A stretch of 64,000 bases of DNA from Manis javanica (lineage: Eukaryota > Chordata > Mammalia > Pholidota > Manidae), in NCBI RefSeq assembly GCF_040802235.1, contig NC_133170.1, positions 3,177,001 through 3,241,000 on the forward strand, given 5' to 3'. Shown here in pieces: positions 11,848 through 23,455 of the stretch. The notes beneath the pieces were generated by a model. It did not search any database. It had not been told where the DNA came from and worked only from the letters and a program-made list of their open reading frames with translations. The position numbers and the translations under genes are program-made. Numbering within the stretch: the stretch's first letter is position 1; each line of letters opens with the position of its first letter.

Positions 11848-13268
11848 CAAGTGTATGTATTTGAATAGCTGGAACCCCATAGAGACGTGGACATGGCCTG
11901 GTACACGGGGCCCCCCAGCCCCATGTCTTGAGTTTGTTGCTGGTCTTTGTCCTTATGTGGCTCATATTTATCTTTCCAGATTCTGAGAATATTTAGTTAA
12001 CATATTCCGTGATTTATCTCAGAGTCATCCTTTCAGTAAAGTATTATCTTATTATTTCCTTAAGTAAAACTTGTTTCAATCATTTTCCAATTTGGGGGGG
12101 GATTTCTGATTATTTTGTAATGCTTATTTTGTGTTTAGTGTGTTCTGAGAAACTTCACACAAGAGCAGATGATATTTAGTTTAAATACATAGATTTTTTT
12201 CAGGAACTCTGGCCTTTCTTTCTTTTCCATAACAGATTGTTTACCCCCTTTGAGTTCATTGCATGTCCCAGAGTAACTTATAACTGTTTCCCAGTCTATC
12301 TATGGAGAAGGATCAGGGTTTTTTTTGTAATTTATAATCTGTCATGAGTCAATTCTTTTGTAAAAATGATGCAAATTTTACTAGGAAAATATTGGAATAA
12401 ATAGACAAAATTATTCTGATAAATTGCTATAGAAGTTTCTAAATCTTATTGTTAATTTCTGTGCTTAATCTTGTAGAGGACAAAAAATTCACTGATTGGC
12501 ACACTGCATACTGCACTTTAAGGAATACAGGTTTAAGTCTGGAGAGTTTAAAAGAGCCAAATAGGTATAAAAGGCTCACTATTCAAACCCACCCCTTTTT
12601 GCTCCAGATTCACACAACCTGGGGTCGTCTTTCAACTTTTATTTCCTTAGGTATTTGACTTTGTGTTTTGCAATAATGAGCTATGAGCATAGACGATGAA
12701 AAGGCAATTGATGAAATTCAATACCTGTTTTTGACTTTCTGCTTTTAAATGATCTCTTTGAAATGCCAGCTGTGAAGATTAGAAAATCAGGGTGGGAGTA
12801 CAGGTGATCGTGGTAGCAGTTGTACCAGCTAGTGCTGAGCATGTGCCATGCGCCACTCCCGTCGTCCGTACGTCCTGCCCACATTCTAAGGTTTACTCCA
12901 CCACAGCTCCACGCATACACACAGGTACTGTGTCTAGACAGGCGACCCAGGTGCTGAGACTACCTTCATTTTAAGATGAGGTCTCAGTCACAGTACTTCA
13001 GCTATCATCCACTTTCTCTTTCCCTTTCTCAATTTGTATTGGTTTTATCAATCCTACATACGGCCTCAAATATCCTCTGTTATCTTCCTCCTTCCAGCTG
13101 GACAGCCCTATTCACATTTAGGTTTATAGTAGGGTCACTGGTTTTGTAACAAAAGTTTACATTTCTCCTTCCTGCCCTCTAATGATTGCTAAGGGAAGAT
13201 TGGGGACCCTCGCTGTGCTGCCATGTTCCACCTGGAGGCTGAGGTCTTTTTAATGTATTTACCAACAG

Positions 13269-13392
13269 AACGATATGACGACTGTACGCCTGCGCTGGGG
13301 AGATATACTTATGCCGTTGCTTAAAAAATACAAGCTAAACATCACATGGGGTGATCAAGATCTATTGAATATCATATTTTTTCATAATCCAG
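13269..13392 (+). CDS. GXYLT1: GXYLT1 coding exon
   Basis: This exon has 41 whole codons plus the first base of a Glu codon. It starts [20 protein letters not shown] and ends [10 protein letters not shown]. The WGDQDLLN block is the conserved acceptor-side motif of the family. NIT is a possible N-glycosylation site. Gln is replaced by Arg within VRLxWGD, compared with my memory of human. The acceptor AG is at 13267-13268 and the donor gtaatg at 13393. Confidence 0.96.
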
Positions 13393-13692
13393 GTAATGAT
13401 TTAAATTTTTTTCTTTGCATTTATAAAACGTAATCAGATATATTTAGTTGAAAATAGAGAAATGCATTTACTTGATTTTGGCTGATATTAACAGTCATTC
13501 ACTGTTTATGTTTGACAGACTAGAACTTCTCTTAAATATTGATTTAGTAGGAAGAGATCTAAATGCAAAACATGTTTTTTATAATTTTAAACCTTAAAGT
13601 TTAAGAGCTGTTTTTTAAACTAAATTTTTATAAACTGTCAATTCTGTGGACTTAGGGTTATTTACTTCATTGCTTTGTCTTTCTCCACATAG
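13393..13692 (+). other. GXYLT1: Short GXYLT1 intron (300 bp)
   Basis: The donor is gtaatg and the acceptor is cacatAG at 13691-13692. It is AT-rich, with no repeat or gene seen. It is by far the shortest intron here. Confidence 0.95.
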
Positions 13693-13865
13693 AAAGCCTG
13701 TTTGTTTTTCCGTGTCAGTGGAATTATCGGCCAGACCATTGTCTGTATGGAAGCAACTGCCCAGAAGCAGAAGAGGACGGGATCTTCATTCTTCACGGGA
13801 ACAGAGGTGTTTACCACGATGACAAGCAACCAGCCTTTAGAGCTATGTATGAGGCCCTGAGAAAC
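13693..13865 (+). CDS. GXYLT1: GXYLT1 coding exon
   Basis: Two bases complete the split Glu codon, then 57 codons follow, from [20 protein letters not shown] to YEALRN. It carries the [10 protein letters not shown] block, whose His-Gly is a conserved GT8 feature near the nucleotide, and three Cys likely to form disulfides (CQWN, DHC, SNC). The donor is gtaagc at 13866. The final Asn with the next exon makes an NCS sequon. Confidence 0.97.
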
Positions 13866-13889
13866 GTAAGCGTTTGTGGTTTTTTTTTT

Positions 13890-14220
13890 ATTTTTTTGAA
13901 TTGTGGAAATACTTTCAAGCTTAGAGAGAATTTGCAATAGTACAAAGAACTTCCAGATCTGTTACTCAGGTTTATCAGTTATTAGCCTTTTACCCCATTT
14001 GCTTTATCAATGGTTCTCTCTCTTATATATACTTTGTTTTTTTCTGAACGATTTGACTAAGTTGCGTGCATAATGCTTTCTTACCTCTAAGAACGTCAGT
14101 GTGTTTTCACTAAGAATGAGGACATTCTCTTATTAACTGCAGTACAGATATTAAACTCAGGAGATTTAACTGATAAAATTCTTCAGTCTATCGTCCCTAT
14201 ATGCTGATTCTCCTTTGGTC
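13890..14220 (-). repeat. L1-like 3' region, old
   Basis: On the + strand the text 'gaattgtggaaatactttca' followed by 'acttccagatctgttact' resembles the untranslated 3' region of an old L1 in reverse. It is diverged. Confidence 0.45.
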
Positions 14221-14579
14221 TAGAACAGTTTCTCAGTCCCTCTTTGACATGGGCATTTCTGAAGAGCAGACTGCTCCTTCCCTGCCACTATCAGAGCATC
14301 CTGGGTCCTGGCTTGCCAGCCGCTTCCTTCGGACTAGGTCCGGGTGTGCCCTCCCGGCCAGGACACTGTGGAAGTGACTGTGTGCCCAGGATGTCGCACC
14401 CACAGTCACCCTGGCCTTCCTGCCCCTCACTGGCGGTGGTGTTCTCATCACTCAGGCAGAATGTCCAATTTCCCCACTGTGTAGTGATTTTTCCTCTTTG
14501 GCACAGACTAAGGGAAGGCCCTTCAAAGTCAGGTAAGGACCCTGCTTCCCATCGGAATTCCTGTCCTAGATCTGGTGTC

Positions 14580-15740
14580 CGCTCTTGGTTCCTGCTCGGA
14601 CGCGTCTGTGTGGCGGTCGCAGACTGGAGACTCATTCCTGGAGGGAGAATTGCTGGGCTGAAGGTGCTGCCCCTCCCTCCCCACCCAGGGCTTGTCTGCC
14701 TTCTGCCCGCCATCTGAGAGGGGCCTGTGCCCCATGGGCTCATTTGGCTATTCTGATGATTGAGAAATGGAGTCTTAGTTTAGTTTTAATTTAGTTTCTC
14801 TTATGAATGAGGTGAACATCTCTGTATATGTTTAATAGGGCCATGTTTATATCTTTTTTTTTGTTAGTTGTCTTCCAAATCTTTGGCTTATTCTCCTATA
14901 GGTTTTTAAAAATAACTTTAATGATATGTGTCTTACATACCTCAAAGTTCACTCATTTAAAGTGTATAATTCAGTAGTTTTAGTGTAGTTACAGGGCTGT
15001 GCAACCATCACTGTGGGGAGTTTTGGTCTCTACTTGCTCTTCCCACCAACTGTTGCAAGTTCTTCTGTATATTGGGGTTATTAGTCCAGTATCCGGGATC
15101 TCTTGTAAATATTTTCTCCCAATTTGACTTTGTGGCATTTTTTTGCCAGACTTGTTTGTTTGCTTTTTAAAGATTTTATGTAATCATTTATCAGCCCCTT
15201 TTAAAAAAAGTAATAATCACAAAGCCTTTTCCTACCTACACTCAGCTAGAGAAAGATTCACCTATGTACTGTTTCGTTTATACATTCAGTCCTGTGTTCA
15301 ATTTGAAATTTATTCTTTTGTATTGAGTGAGGAATGGATCTAATTTGACCTTATTCCAAATGGCTGTCTTGTCCCAGCACCATTTCTTTAAAAGTCTATC
15401 TTTAATCCAAAGATCTGAGATTCTGACTTTACCATGTGCTGGAGCCCCATCTGTGATTCCCGGATTTTCTGTTTTGTTCTGTTGGCCTGTCTGTTTGTGC
15501 GCTGACACTGCACTATGTAAATCACGCAGCTTTGTGCTGTGTTTGAATGTTGGGTAGAGCTAGCCCTCTGTATAGCCTGTCCTTCTCAGTGTTCCCTAGC
15601 TATTGGATATTTATTTTTCCACAAACGTCAACTCTTAACAACATTAAAACTTGGTGGTATCTTTGTTGGGAGTGTGTCAGCTTCATACACAGCTTCAGGG
15701 CTGCTGACATTTGGGTGATGCTGATATATCTTAATCAGGA
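14580..15740 (-). mobile_element. Old L1 LINE, antisense, probably two pieces
   Basis: Two parts are recognisable in reverse orientation. The first (14.58-14.91 kb) includes 'cttatgaatgaggtgaacat', and the second (14.91-15.74 kb) includes 'gggctgtgcaaccatcactg' and 'gtcccagcaccatttcttta'. These are 3' UTR and ORF2 signatures of old L1 subfamilies. The change of character near 14.91 kb suggests two insertions or a rearrangement. All coding potential is lost. Confidence 0.75.
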
Positions 15741-18700
15741 ACAGCGGCTGTCTGCGCACCTGTGTCTTCCAGGCATGTTTCAGAGTTCTCGTATAGGTCC
15801 TGATCATATCTTTGGGTCATGCTTAGGATTTTACCTTCTTTGTTGCCTTTGTAAGTGGGGTTTTCTCTTTTAAGCATTTGCTTTATACTGAGTTTGGGAA
15901 AGAATCACCCGGCCCCTCGCTGACCCTGGCCCCAGCTGTCCATGCCCTTTTCCCCTTGTTCTTACAGTCCTCTGTGTGATTAAGCTGTGTCGACTGGGGA
16001 AGCTGGTTCTATTTCATAATACCTCTAGACTGCTGCTTGAACTAGTCTCTGTGCATGTGTTGGGACCAAGATCAGGGGCAAACCCGAATGAGGCTGGGGT
16101 CTGCGGCTTTGCTGAGTCGCGTCACCGCTGTCCCTGCAGCCAGCTCCCTGGTGCCTGGGCAGGAGCACGTGTGGCCATGCACGTCTCACGGAGGTGCGCG
16201 CCGCTCTGCAAGGCTATGCCTAGCCTTAGGTGGACATGGGGACAAACTCTCAGTAAATCAGAGGAGTATGGGGTCAGGAGAAGGGCCTAGGCCCCTGTTT
16301 GCTAGATCCTCATTCTTATTATTTTATGACTGAAACCCTTTGGTCTAGTACAGCCTCATTAATAGAAATGAGGATAAAAATACTCAACTCTGTAACCCGC
16401 TGTGACAGAGAGTACCAGAACATGACTGAGTTGTGACAGTTTTGCCCTGAAGGGCTAGGGAAGCCTCGGGCCCGCCTGACGGGGAGGCGTTTGGAGTGGG
16501 CCCTGAAGGGTAAGTCTGCCAGGTGAGCAGGGGTTCTGGGCCAGGCACTGCCCGAGGAAAGGGCCCAGGGCTTGTGAGAAACCCACGAGAGGTCAGGTGC
16601 GGAGCTGTTCCCTTTGGCTGGAGTGGCAGGTGAACGTGGGCAGAGGTGGGCTAGGGTCGAGGAGGGACAGCGTCCTGTGAGGGTCATTGTCTGAAATGGT
16701 AAGGAACTCCAGTTTTCTCCTGGAAACCATGTTGCTCAAACTCGATGGTGGGCCAAGTGAGAACAGCATTATAGGCTACAGTGTTAGTGTATTATTTGCT
16801 AAGTTTCTTGTCCTATAAACTTGACAGATAAAGTTTCTGAATAATCAGTTTGTCACAATATAGCTGTACACACTGAAGAATTATAAAATTTAGTGTTGAT
16901 GTTCAGTTTAATGTAGCAGACCTGTATGTGTTCAGAAATCAGTATCTTACTTTAATAATGCTTTATCTTGGGTTGTCAAAAGGTGATAAAAATGAAGAAA
17001 TGTACTTTTGAGGTTCTGAGACTTAGCAGGATGGAAAAGAAATTCATTCCTATAAAAACGTGATCTCTTTGTTTCTTTTGAGCATTAAAAAAATAAAGGA
17101 ATTAAAATCTCACTAGTTTTAGTTTTATTTGATGTTGTCGACCTTTTATAAATGTCTACCTTTAAAAAGATGAGTAATGTTTTTTAGTTGGTTAATTATA
17201 CTATATTTCTAAAACGTTTTTAAAATAATTTCAAATATTGAATTAATGATTTTTTTACATTTGTTTTGGGTCTGTGTTAATTATAGCTCTGTCTGTTTTT
17301 CAACTTAATGAAGGTAATCTGTCTTTTTTGGTGCTCTTGGTTAGTGTTTTATCTTCCCTTATCTATTATTCAATGAGAGGCGTGATTTTTAAAAGAACTG
17401 CATCCAGACAAGGGTATTTATGCAAGTTTCACACAGAAGCTCAGTCATTGCCATGGAATGCAGCGAACAGTATGAATTATAAGGGATGGGAACCATCCTT
17501 AAAATGTGAATGCATGGCTATGACTGCCAGCAAACCAGTTTTTACAGTCTATACATATTGGTTAAATATTAGTTGTTGAGTGAATAAAAATATTAAGATT
17601 AAAAATTGCAAATTCAAAATGGGAACAAAACATTTTATTGCTCTATAAGGTACTTTCTGCTTCATATATTTCACTCTAAATTATTACATTTCCTGGTGTG
17701 TGTGTCAACTTTGAGTTACTTCACACCTGCTTTTATTTGCATAACTTTCCCTGCCAGGGCGCCTCCAGCGTCCCCGCCTGCCGCCCCTCCTCGTTTGGAA
17801 ATGGTGTTCCGCGTCTCTTGGGCGGAACTGCCGTGCTGCCGTGTTTTTAGACCATGTTCTGTTCTTCAAGAGTGCCTCAGAGCACCAAACTGGTCACCTT
17901 GGCCTCGGCCCTTACCCTTGCCTTGTGGCTGACAGCCGCGTGTATAAAGTCTGTGCTCTGGCTGCTGCGCCCGCGCGGAGGCCAGGAGGAGCTGTGTCAG
18001 GACAGGCTTCTCTGCGGCGCTGATGGGTGGGCAGAGCTGTAGGCTGAGCACCAGGCGGAGGAAAGCCGAGGACAAGTTGGGCGCAGCACGCAGCATGGCA
18101 AGAGGCTGCAGGCGGGTCGGGAAGGGCGCTGGGGCTCTGGGCAGGGCACCCCTGGATGCAGGTCCCGGCCTGCACGACTCTGCGGGCCCTGCAGGGCAGT
18201 GACTTTAGGCTGTACGTACACAGGTGGGAATTTAGTGATTTATCATCTTCTCTCAGAGGTCGAATTACTTGTGTTATATGATGGGCTAAAAGTTCTAATT
18301 CATGAGGCACTGTTTTTATTTCAGTATATTCATCAAAAGACTTTTCTAGTGAGGAAAAAGTTTTAAACGAAAACACTGGGACTTAAATCACATGGAAATG
18401 AGTGAACTGGATCTCGAGTACTTCATATTCCTGGGAATTAACTTAAAAACACTGTGGTTATGTTTTCATTCTATTGTCATTTCATAATAAGAAAAAGACC
18501 ACGCTTCAGTCTTTCCTTTATTATCTGCCTCTCAACCATGGTTGTCCAAGGGTTTTGTACTCGCTGAAGCTGTTCCATGGCAGTGTCCCTTGATAAACGT
18601 GGTAGGCCTTCACGAAGGGGGCCTTCTGCACTTTGGCTGCTGCTTTTAACCCAGGTACATTTAGGCATATCAGTATTCAGCACAGCACTTTTCCCAGCAT

Positions 18701-18784
18701 CCCTCTGGAAACTGGGGCTGTTTGAAACTGACTTGGCCTGGCCTCAGTTGCTTGTCGGATGAGCAGTGCTGTGTGCTGGTGGGA

Positions 18785-18960
18785 CACGTGGACTTTCGGG
18801 GCTTGGCAGCTGGGGTGGAATCCTGGCTTAGCCACTTACTAGCATTGCAACCGTGGGAAAATTCCCTCCCCCTGCCTTTGTTGCTTCATTATAAACAGGG
18901 TTAAATATATTACCTGTTTATGTCCTCACGTTGGTGTGAAGCGTGAATGCATTAGTGCGT
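18785..18960 (+). repeat. MIR SINE
   Basis: The core 'ggcttagccacttactagca' is a clear MIR match, followed by a diverged 3' part up to the Tigger1 boundary. Confidence 0.8.
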
Positions 18961-18963
18961 ATA

Positions 18964-21228
18964 CAGGCATCTCGGAGATACCGCGGGTTCAGTTCCAGAC
19001 CACACTACGGCACAGGTCTCAGTAAAGCAAGCCGCACGGCTGCTCTGATTTCCCAGTACATGTAAAGGTTATGGTTGCACTTTTCTGTAGTCTCTTCAGT
19101 GTACAAAACCATTATGTTTAAAACGGTGTACGTACCTTAATTTCAAAAATATTTTATTGCTGAAAAGCGCTGACCACCGTCTGAGCTCCCATGGACTTGT
19201 GATCTCTGCTGGTGGAAGGTCCTGCCAGGGTGTCGATACTACTGCTCAGGTGGCGACTGCGGCCGTTCCGTAGAATTAAGGCAGTGATATGTTTGTTACA
19301 ACAATGGACTCTTCTTTCATGAACGATTTTTCTGTAGCATGTGATACTGTTTGACAGCATTTCAGCTGCAGAACTTCTTTCCAAACTGGAGTCAGTCCTC
19401 TCAAACCTGCTGCTGCTTTATCAGCTAAGTTTATGTCATATTCTAAATCCTTTGTAGTTATTTCAACAATGTTTACAGCATCTTCACCTGGCGCAGATTC
19501 CATCTCGAGAAACCACTTTCTTTTTCATCCATGAGAGCCAGCTTCTCATCCACTCAAGTTTTATCCAGAGATGCAGCAGTTCAGTCCCGTCTTCAGGCCC
19601 CACGTCTAGTTCTCGCTCTCCTGCTGTTTCCACCCCCCCTGCAGTGACTTCCTCCCCTGAAGCCTTGAGCCGCTCAGCATCATCCGTGAGGGTTCAAATG
19701 AGCTTCTTCCAGACTCCTCTTCATGTTGGTGTTTTGACCTCTTCTCATAATTTACCAATGTTGTTAATGACATCTAGAATGATGATTTCTTTTCAGAAGG
19801 TTTTCAATCTACTTTGACCAGATCCATGAGAGAAATCACTGATTATGGCAACTGTAGCCTTACTAAATGTATTTCTTAATAAGACTTGAAAGTCAATATG
19901 ACCCCTTGATCCGTGGGCTGAGGAATGGATGCTGTGTGAGCAGGCATGAAACCACATGAATCTCACCCGTCTCTGTCAGAGCCCGGAGTGACCAGGCACA
20001 CTGTCAGTGAGCAGCCATATTTTGAAAGGAATCTTTTGTTCTGAGCAGTAAGTCTCAACAGTGGGCTTAAAATATTCAGTAAACTATGTTATAAACACAA
20101 GTGCTGTCATCCAGGCTTTGTGGTCCCACTTACAGAGCACAGGCAGATTTAGCAAAGTCCTTAAAGGCCCCAGGATTTTCAGATGGTCAGTGAGCATTGG
20201 CCTCAACTTAAAGTCACCAGCTGCATTAGCCCCGACAAGGGGGTCAGCCTGTCCTTGGAGGCTTGGAAGCCAGGCACTGACTTCTCCTCTCCAGCTATGA
20301 AAGCCCTAGATGGCACCTTATTCCAAAACAGGGCTCTTTCATCTGCACGGAAAATCTGTTGTTTAGTGTAGCCACTTTTGCTCATTATCTTCTGGATAAT
20401 TTGCTGCAGTTTCTCCATCAGCACTTGCTGCATCCCCTGTGTTTTTATGTTACGGAGACGCCTTCTTTCCTTAAACCTCATGAACCAACCTCTGCCAGCT
20501 CCCAGCTTGCACACAGCCTCCTCCCCTCGCTCCGCCTTTGGAGAACTGAAGACACGTGGGCTGGGGCCTTGCTGAGGCTGTGTTTTAAGGGACTGTTCGG
20601 CTAGGGCGATCTGTCCGGACCACTCACATTTCTCCGCATCGGCAGTGAGGCTGTTTCCCGTTGTTCCATCCGTGTGCCCACTGAGCAGCGCTTTAATTTC
20701 CTTCAAGGGTTTTCCTTTGCGTCATACCCTGGCTACTGGTTTGGTACAAGAGACTCGGCTTTCTGCCGATCCTGGCATTGGACATGTGACCCACCTTTCA
20801 CTTGAACACATTAGGACCATTGTAGGGCTATGAATTGGCATAATTTCAATATTGTTGCATCTCAGGGAATAGGGAGGCCCGAGGAGAGGAGACGGGAATG
20901 GCCTGTCAGTGGGGCAGTAGGAACACACACACATTTATTAAGTTTGCCGTCTTATATGGGTGCAGTTCTTGATGCCCCAAACAATTACAATGGCAACATC
21001 GAAGATCCCTGATCGCAGACACCCTAATATGAAAATAATGAAAAAGTTCAAACTGTTGTGAGAATTCCCAAAATGTGACACACAGACACGAGTGAGCAAA
21101 TGCCATTTGAAAAATGGCACCAACAGACGTGCTGGTTGGAGGGCTGCCACAGACGTCCATGTATAAAAAGCACGGTACCTGCGAAGCGCAATGAAGGGAA
21201 AGGAAACAGTGAAGTGACGATACGCCTG
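18964..21228 (-). mobile_element. Tigger1 DNA transposon, nearly full length
   Basis: The element opens with CAGGCATCTCGGAGATA and closes with GATACGCCTG, which agree with the inverted ends of Tigger1 (pogo/Tc1-mariner group). A TA lies immediately left (18962-18963), as expected for its target-site duplication. The right TA has decayed to CG. It is about 2.27 kb, slightly shorter than the roughly 2.4 kb consensus. The transposase gene lies on the minus strand and is fragmented. It interrupts sequence next to a MIR and lies entirely within the last GXYLT1 intron. Confidence 0.93.
19154..20706 (-). pseudogene. Decayed Tigger1 transposase
   Basis: The minus strand encodes scattered transposase segments. 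The longest (20203-20706, 167 codons) carries GRGWFMRFKE, from the DNA-binding region, and GYTKQQIFRADE. The Asp of ADE (codon 122, near 20341-20343) is the first acid of the catalytic DDE triad. C-terminal segments are at 19276-19503 ([16 protein letters not shown]) and 19154-19384. Frameshifts and stops separate them, so no active enzyme can be made. The family is related to the CENP-B and JRK host proteins. Confidence 0.9.
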
Positions 21229-21464
21229 CGGAGCGCCTAGAACTGCGTGTGTCGTGTAGGAGGGCTTCCGACCGGCCCAGCTTCTAGTAGTTTCTTCCCG
21301 GCCCCTGCGTACTGGCTGTTCTATTTTCATTTCATTACATTCTTCCTAGTTAAGCTTCCCTTCTCCTTTTCTTTTGGTCTTCAAAACAGTTCTTGGATAA
21401 TTATATCCAGTATATGTGATTGGGTTTTAAGTCACCCGGGAGTGACGGTCCCATGTCCACCTCT

Positions 21465-21640
21465 CTTCGAGGCTCAGGATCGCGGTGTCCCAGCGCTGCT
21501 GTGCGGTGGCGTCCGGTCGTCCCCTGTCTGCGGATGGGCCGCGGCTCCCTGCACACCCGCCGGCGGCGGCGCCAGGGTCAGGGGGCCTGGGCGTGACCTC
21601 AGGTCGCTTGCAGCACCCCTGGAACGCAGGCTCCGGATTT
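21465..21640. other. CpG-rich patch in last intron
   Basis: A GC- and CpG-rich stretch containing 'cgccggcggcggcgccaggg' follows about 240 bp after the Tigger1 end. No exon, promoter motif or repeat is recognised. Confidence 0.5.
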
Positions 21641-22079
21641 CCTTTGGATCTTGCATTTTTCCCTGACTTTAAACTTTCATGTAAAATGTACCTTCAAGCC
21701 CCATCCATCTTTCTAATTGAAAATGTACCTAGTTTGCCGTGGCTGAGTCAAAAAATACACCTGGGTGAAAATAGTAAGGTGACAGGTTATTTCCACTCAG
21801 CTCCTCCACAGTGTTTTCCAAAATATGGTCATTGGGATATTAATATATTTTAGAGAAAAAAAGGACTCTGGTCAAAAATATATTTATGAATATATATTGA
21901 ATATATACATGAGCCAGGTCTCCAGCAGATGCAATTTCTGTGTTACTGTTGAGAGCCCTTCCCGTGCCAGCGTGAGTCCCCGCAGAGAGCACGTGGGATC
22001 CACAGCCCCGAGCGTATTCGCCCTGGGAACCCCTCCATGCGGTCGCGGGAGCTTTGGGGTGCGCCGACTGAGCTTTAGC

Positions 22080-22390
22080 TTTGCACCCTCCCTCTCGGAG
22101 CCGTTCTCTCCTTACTTTCCAGTCCAGCCTCAGCGCTGTTACCAGAGCACTTTCTGCCATTGATTAGCTTCTCTCAGACCCCTTGAGAGCACCTGGTGCT
22201 CATCTCACCAGGCCAGTAGCTGTGGTCCCTGTGCCCTTGAACATCTTACCTGGGCTTGGAGGGCCCTACCTGCGCTACCTCCCTGAAAAGCTTTCCCTGA
22301 CCCCCCGGTGGCTTACCATGCTCCTCTCCCTCCTCTAATGTGAGATCATAGTTCTGTTTAATTCACTGAAAATAATTGTTGAGCGTATAC
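22080..22390 (+). repeat. L2 LINE fragment
   Basis: The C/T-rich series 'ctgaaaagctttccctgacc' followed by 'gcttaccatgctcctctccc' is typical of the L2 3' region. It lies close upstream of the last GXYLT1 exon. Confidence 0.6.
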
Positions 22391-22496
22391 TTTTTGTGAG
22401 GCTTTAAATGAAGGGTGTCAACATTAAATTAATAGAAGAGTTTGGAATAAAATTAAATTTATATATATATTTTTGTTTTTTATTTTCTTTCTCTAG

Positions 22497-22667
22497 TGTT
22501 CTTTTGAAGATGACAACATCCATTCCTTATTAAAGCCTTTAGAACTGGAACTGCAAAAGACAGTGCATACATACTGTGGAAAAATTTACAAAATATTTAT
22601 CAAACAATTAACAAAAAGTGTAAGAGACCGTTACAACAGAACGCCAAAGAAAGGCGGTTCGTGGTGA
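22497..22667 (+). CDS. GXYLT1: GXYLT1 last coding exon, with stop
   Basis: This exon has 56 codons plus TGA (22665-22667). It opens CSFEDDNIHSLLKPLELELQ and continues through KTVHTYCGKIYKIFIKQLTK. The tail ends RDRYNRTPKKGGSW. From memory, human GXYLT1 ends a few residues earlier, after a PKEK-type sequence, so the GGSW end looks like a short lineage-specific extension. The acceptor is TCTCTAG at 22490-22496. With the other five exons this completes about 338 residues of a protein that is about 440 residues in human. Confidence 0.96.
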   Translation, partial: CSFEDDNIHSLLKPLELELQKTVHTYCGKIYKIFIKQLTKSVRDRYNRTPKKGGSW

Positions 22668-23449
22668 CTGCCGAGTCCAGTGCATTAAAACGAAGTATCA
22701 GAGGATATGTATGAAGGAATCGTCCTGCATGAAGTGTCTAGGAGGAAGTATTCATCCTGAGAATGATTTTTTTCCCCGAAGAAGTTACATTAGCAGTATA
22801 TCCACGCAATGAAGAATAAGTTCAGGTCTGCGATGCCAGCAAGACGTTTTTGATCTCTGATGTTTTGTAGCATTGTTTGTTGTCATTCCAGTATTGATGA
22901 AAATGTTGAATGGTTGTAGCCTACACTCTTATTCTCAAGTGGGTAAGAACAGTAGGGGTGTATGGTGGAGAAACTGTACCTCATACACAGGTGGAAACAC
23001 TCAAACTGTGAGTATAGCAATAATTTTATGTCAGCACTAACCTCACTTTAAACATATGAGAAAACAAAAGTCGTTTACAGGAGCAGAAAGGTTCTGTTTC
23101 TAAAGAAATGTGATGTAACTGATCTAAACATTGACAATCTGTGTGTGCCTTTTACATTTCATCTCTGTTTTAAAACATTTTTGTGACAATCATGTTTAAA
23201 ATTATTTTTAGATTATAAGTAAGTTGCACGTTTAAAACAGCTGTATAAAAAAGAGGAAAAAACAGTGAACATTTTGGAGTTTTAGTCTATGTGTATGTTT
23301 GTGAAATGTGTTTTCATGTGTATATGCTAAACTGTCTTGCCAAGACTCTTATCTAAGATTGTTAAACAGGTATTTTGGGAAATGTTTTTATCACTTTAAA
23401 TGAAAATTTTCAGCTTTACTGGGCATTCTGGAAGCAAAAAAAAGCTGGT

Positions 23450-23455
23450 AATAAA
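23450..23455 (+). terminator. GXYLT1: Proximal poly(A) signal candidate (AATAAA)
   Basis: This canonical hexamer lies about 780 bp after the stop in 'ggtaataaagcaag'. The downstream DNA is not strongly GU-rich, so use is uncertain. Confidence 0.4.

Larger units (their letters stand above)
6806..13268 (+). other. GXYLT1: GXYLT1 intron with repeats and a CTCF-like site
   Basis: This large intron contains MIR pieces (about 7025-7245 and 7450-7665), a CTCF-like motif at 8244-8257, an L2 end (9340-9480), a TTTA run plus antisense L1 3' end (9900-10953), older LINE-like sequence to about 11420, and a CA run at 11824-11847. The stretches 8260-9330 and 11850-13260 show no gene and no repeat that I can name. 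The AG acceptor is at 13267-13268. Confidence 0.87.
13866..22496 (+). other. GXYLT1: Last GXYLT1 intron, rich in repeats
   Basis: It holds antisense L1 material (13.89-15.74 kb), GC-richer unique DNA (15.9-16.7 and 17.74-18.2 kb), a MIR (18.78-18.96 kb), the Tigger1 element, a short CpG-rich patch just beyond it (21.47-21.62 kb) and an L2 piece (22.08-22.39 kb). The stretch 16.7-17.7 kb is AT-rich with nothing recognised. The acceptor is TCTCTAG ending at 22496. Confidence 0.87.

Noticed and set aside
14244..14743. 157- and 150-codon frames on opposite strands
   Set aside because: Mirror-image frames next to and within old L1 sequence in an intron.
951..22667. Assignment to the paralogue GXYLT2
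   Set aside because: The C-terminal and central exons match my memory of GXYLT1 nearly residue for residue; GXYLT2 is more distant.
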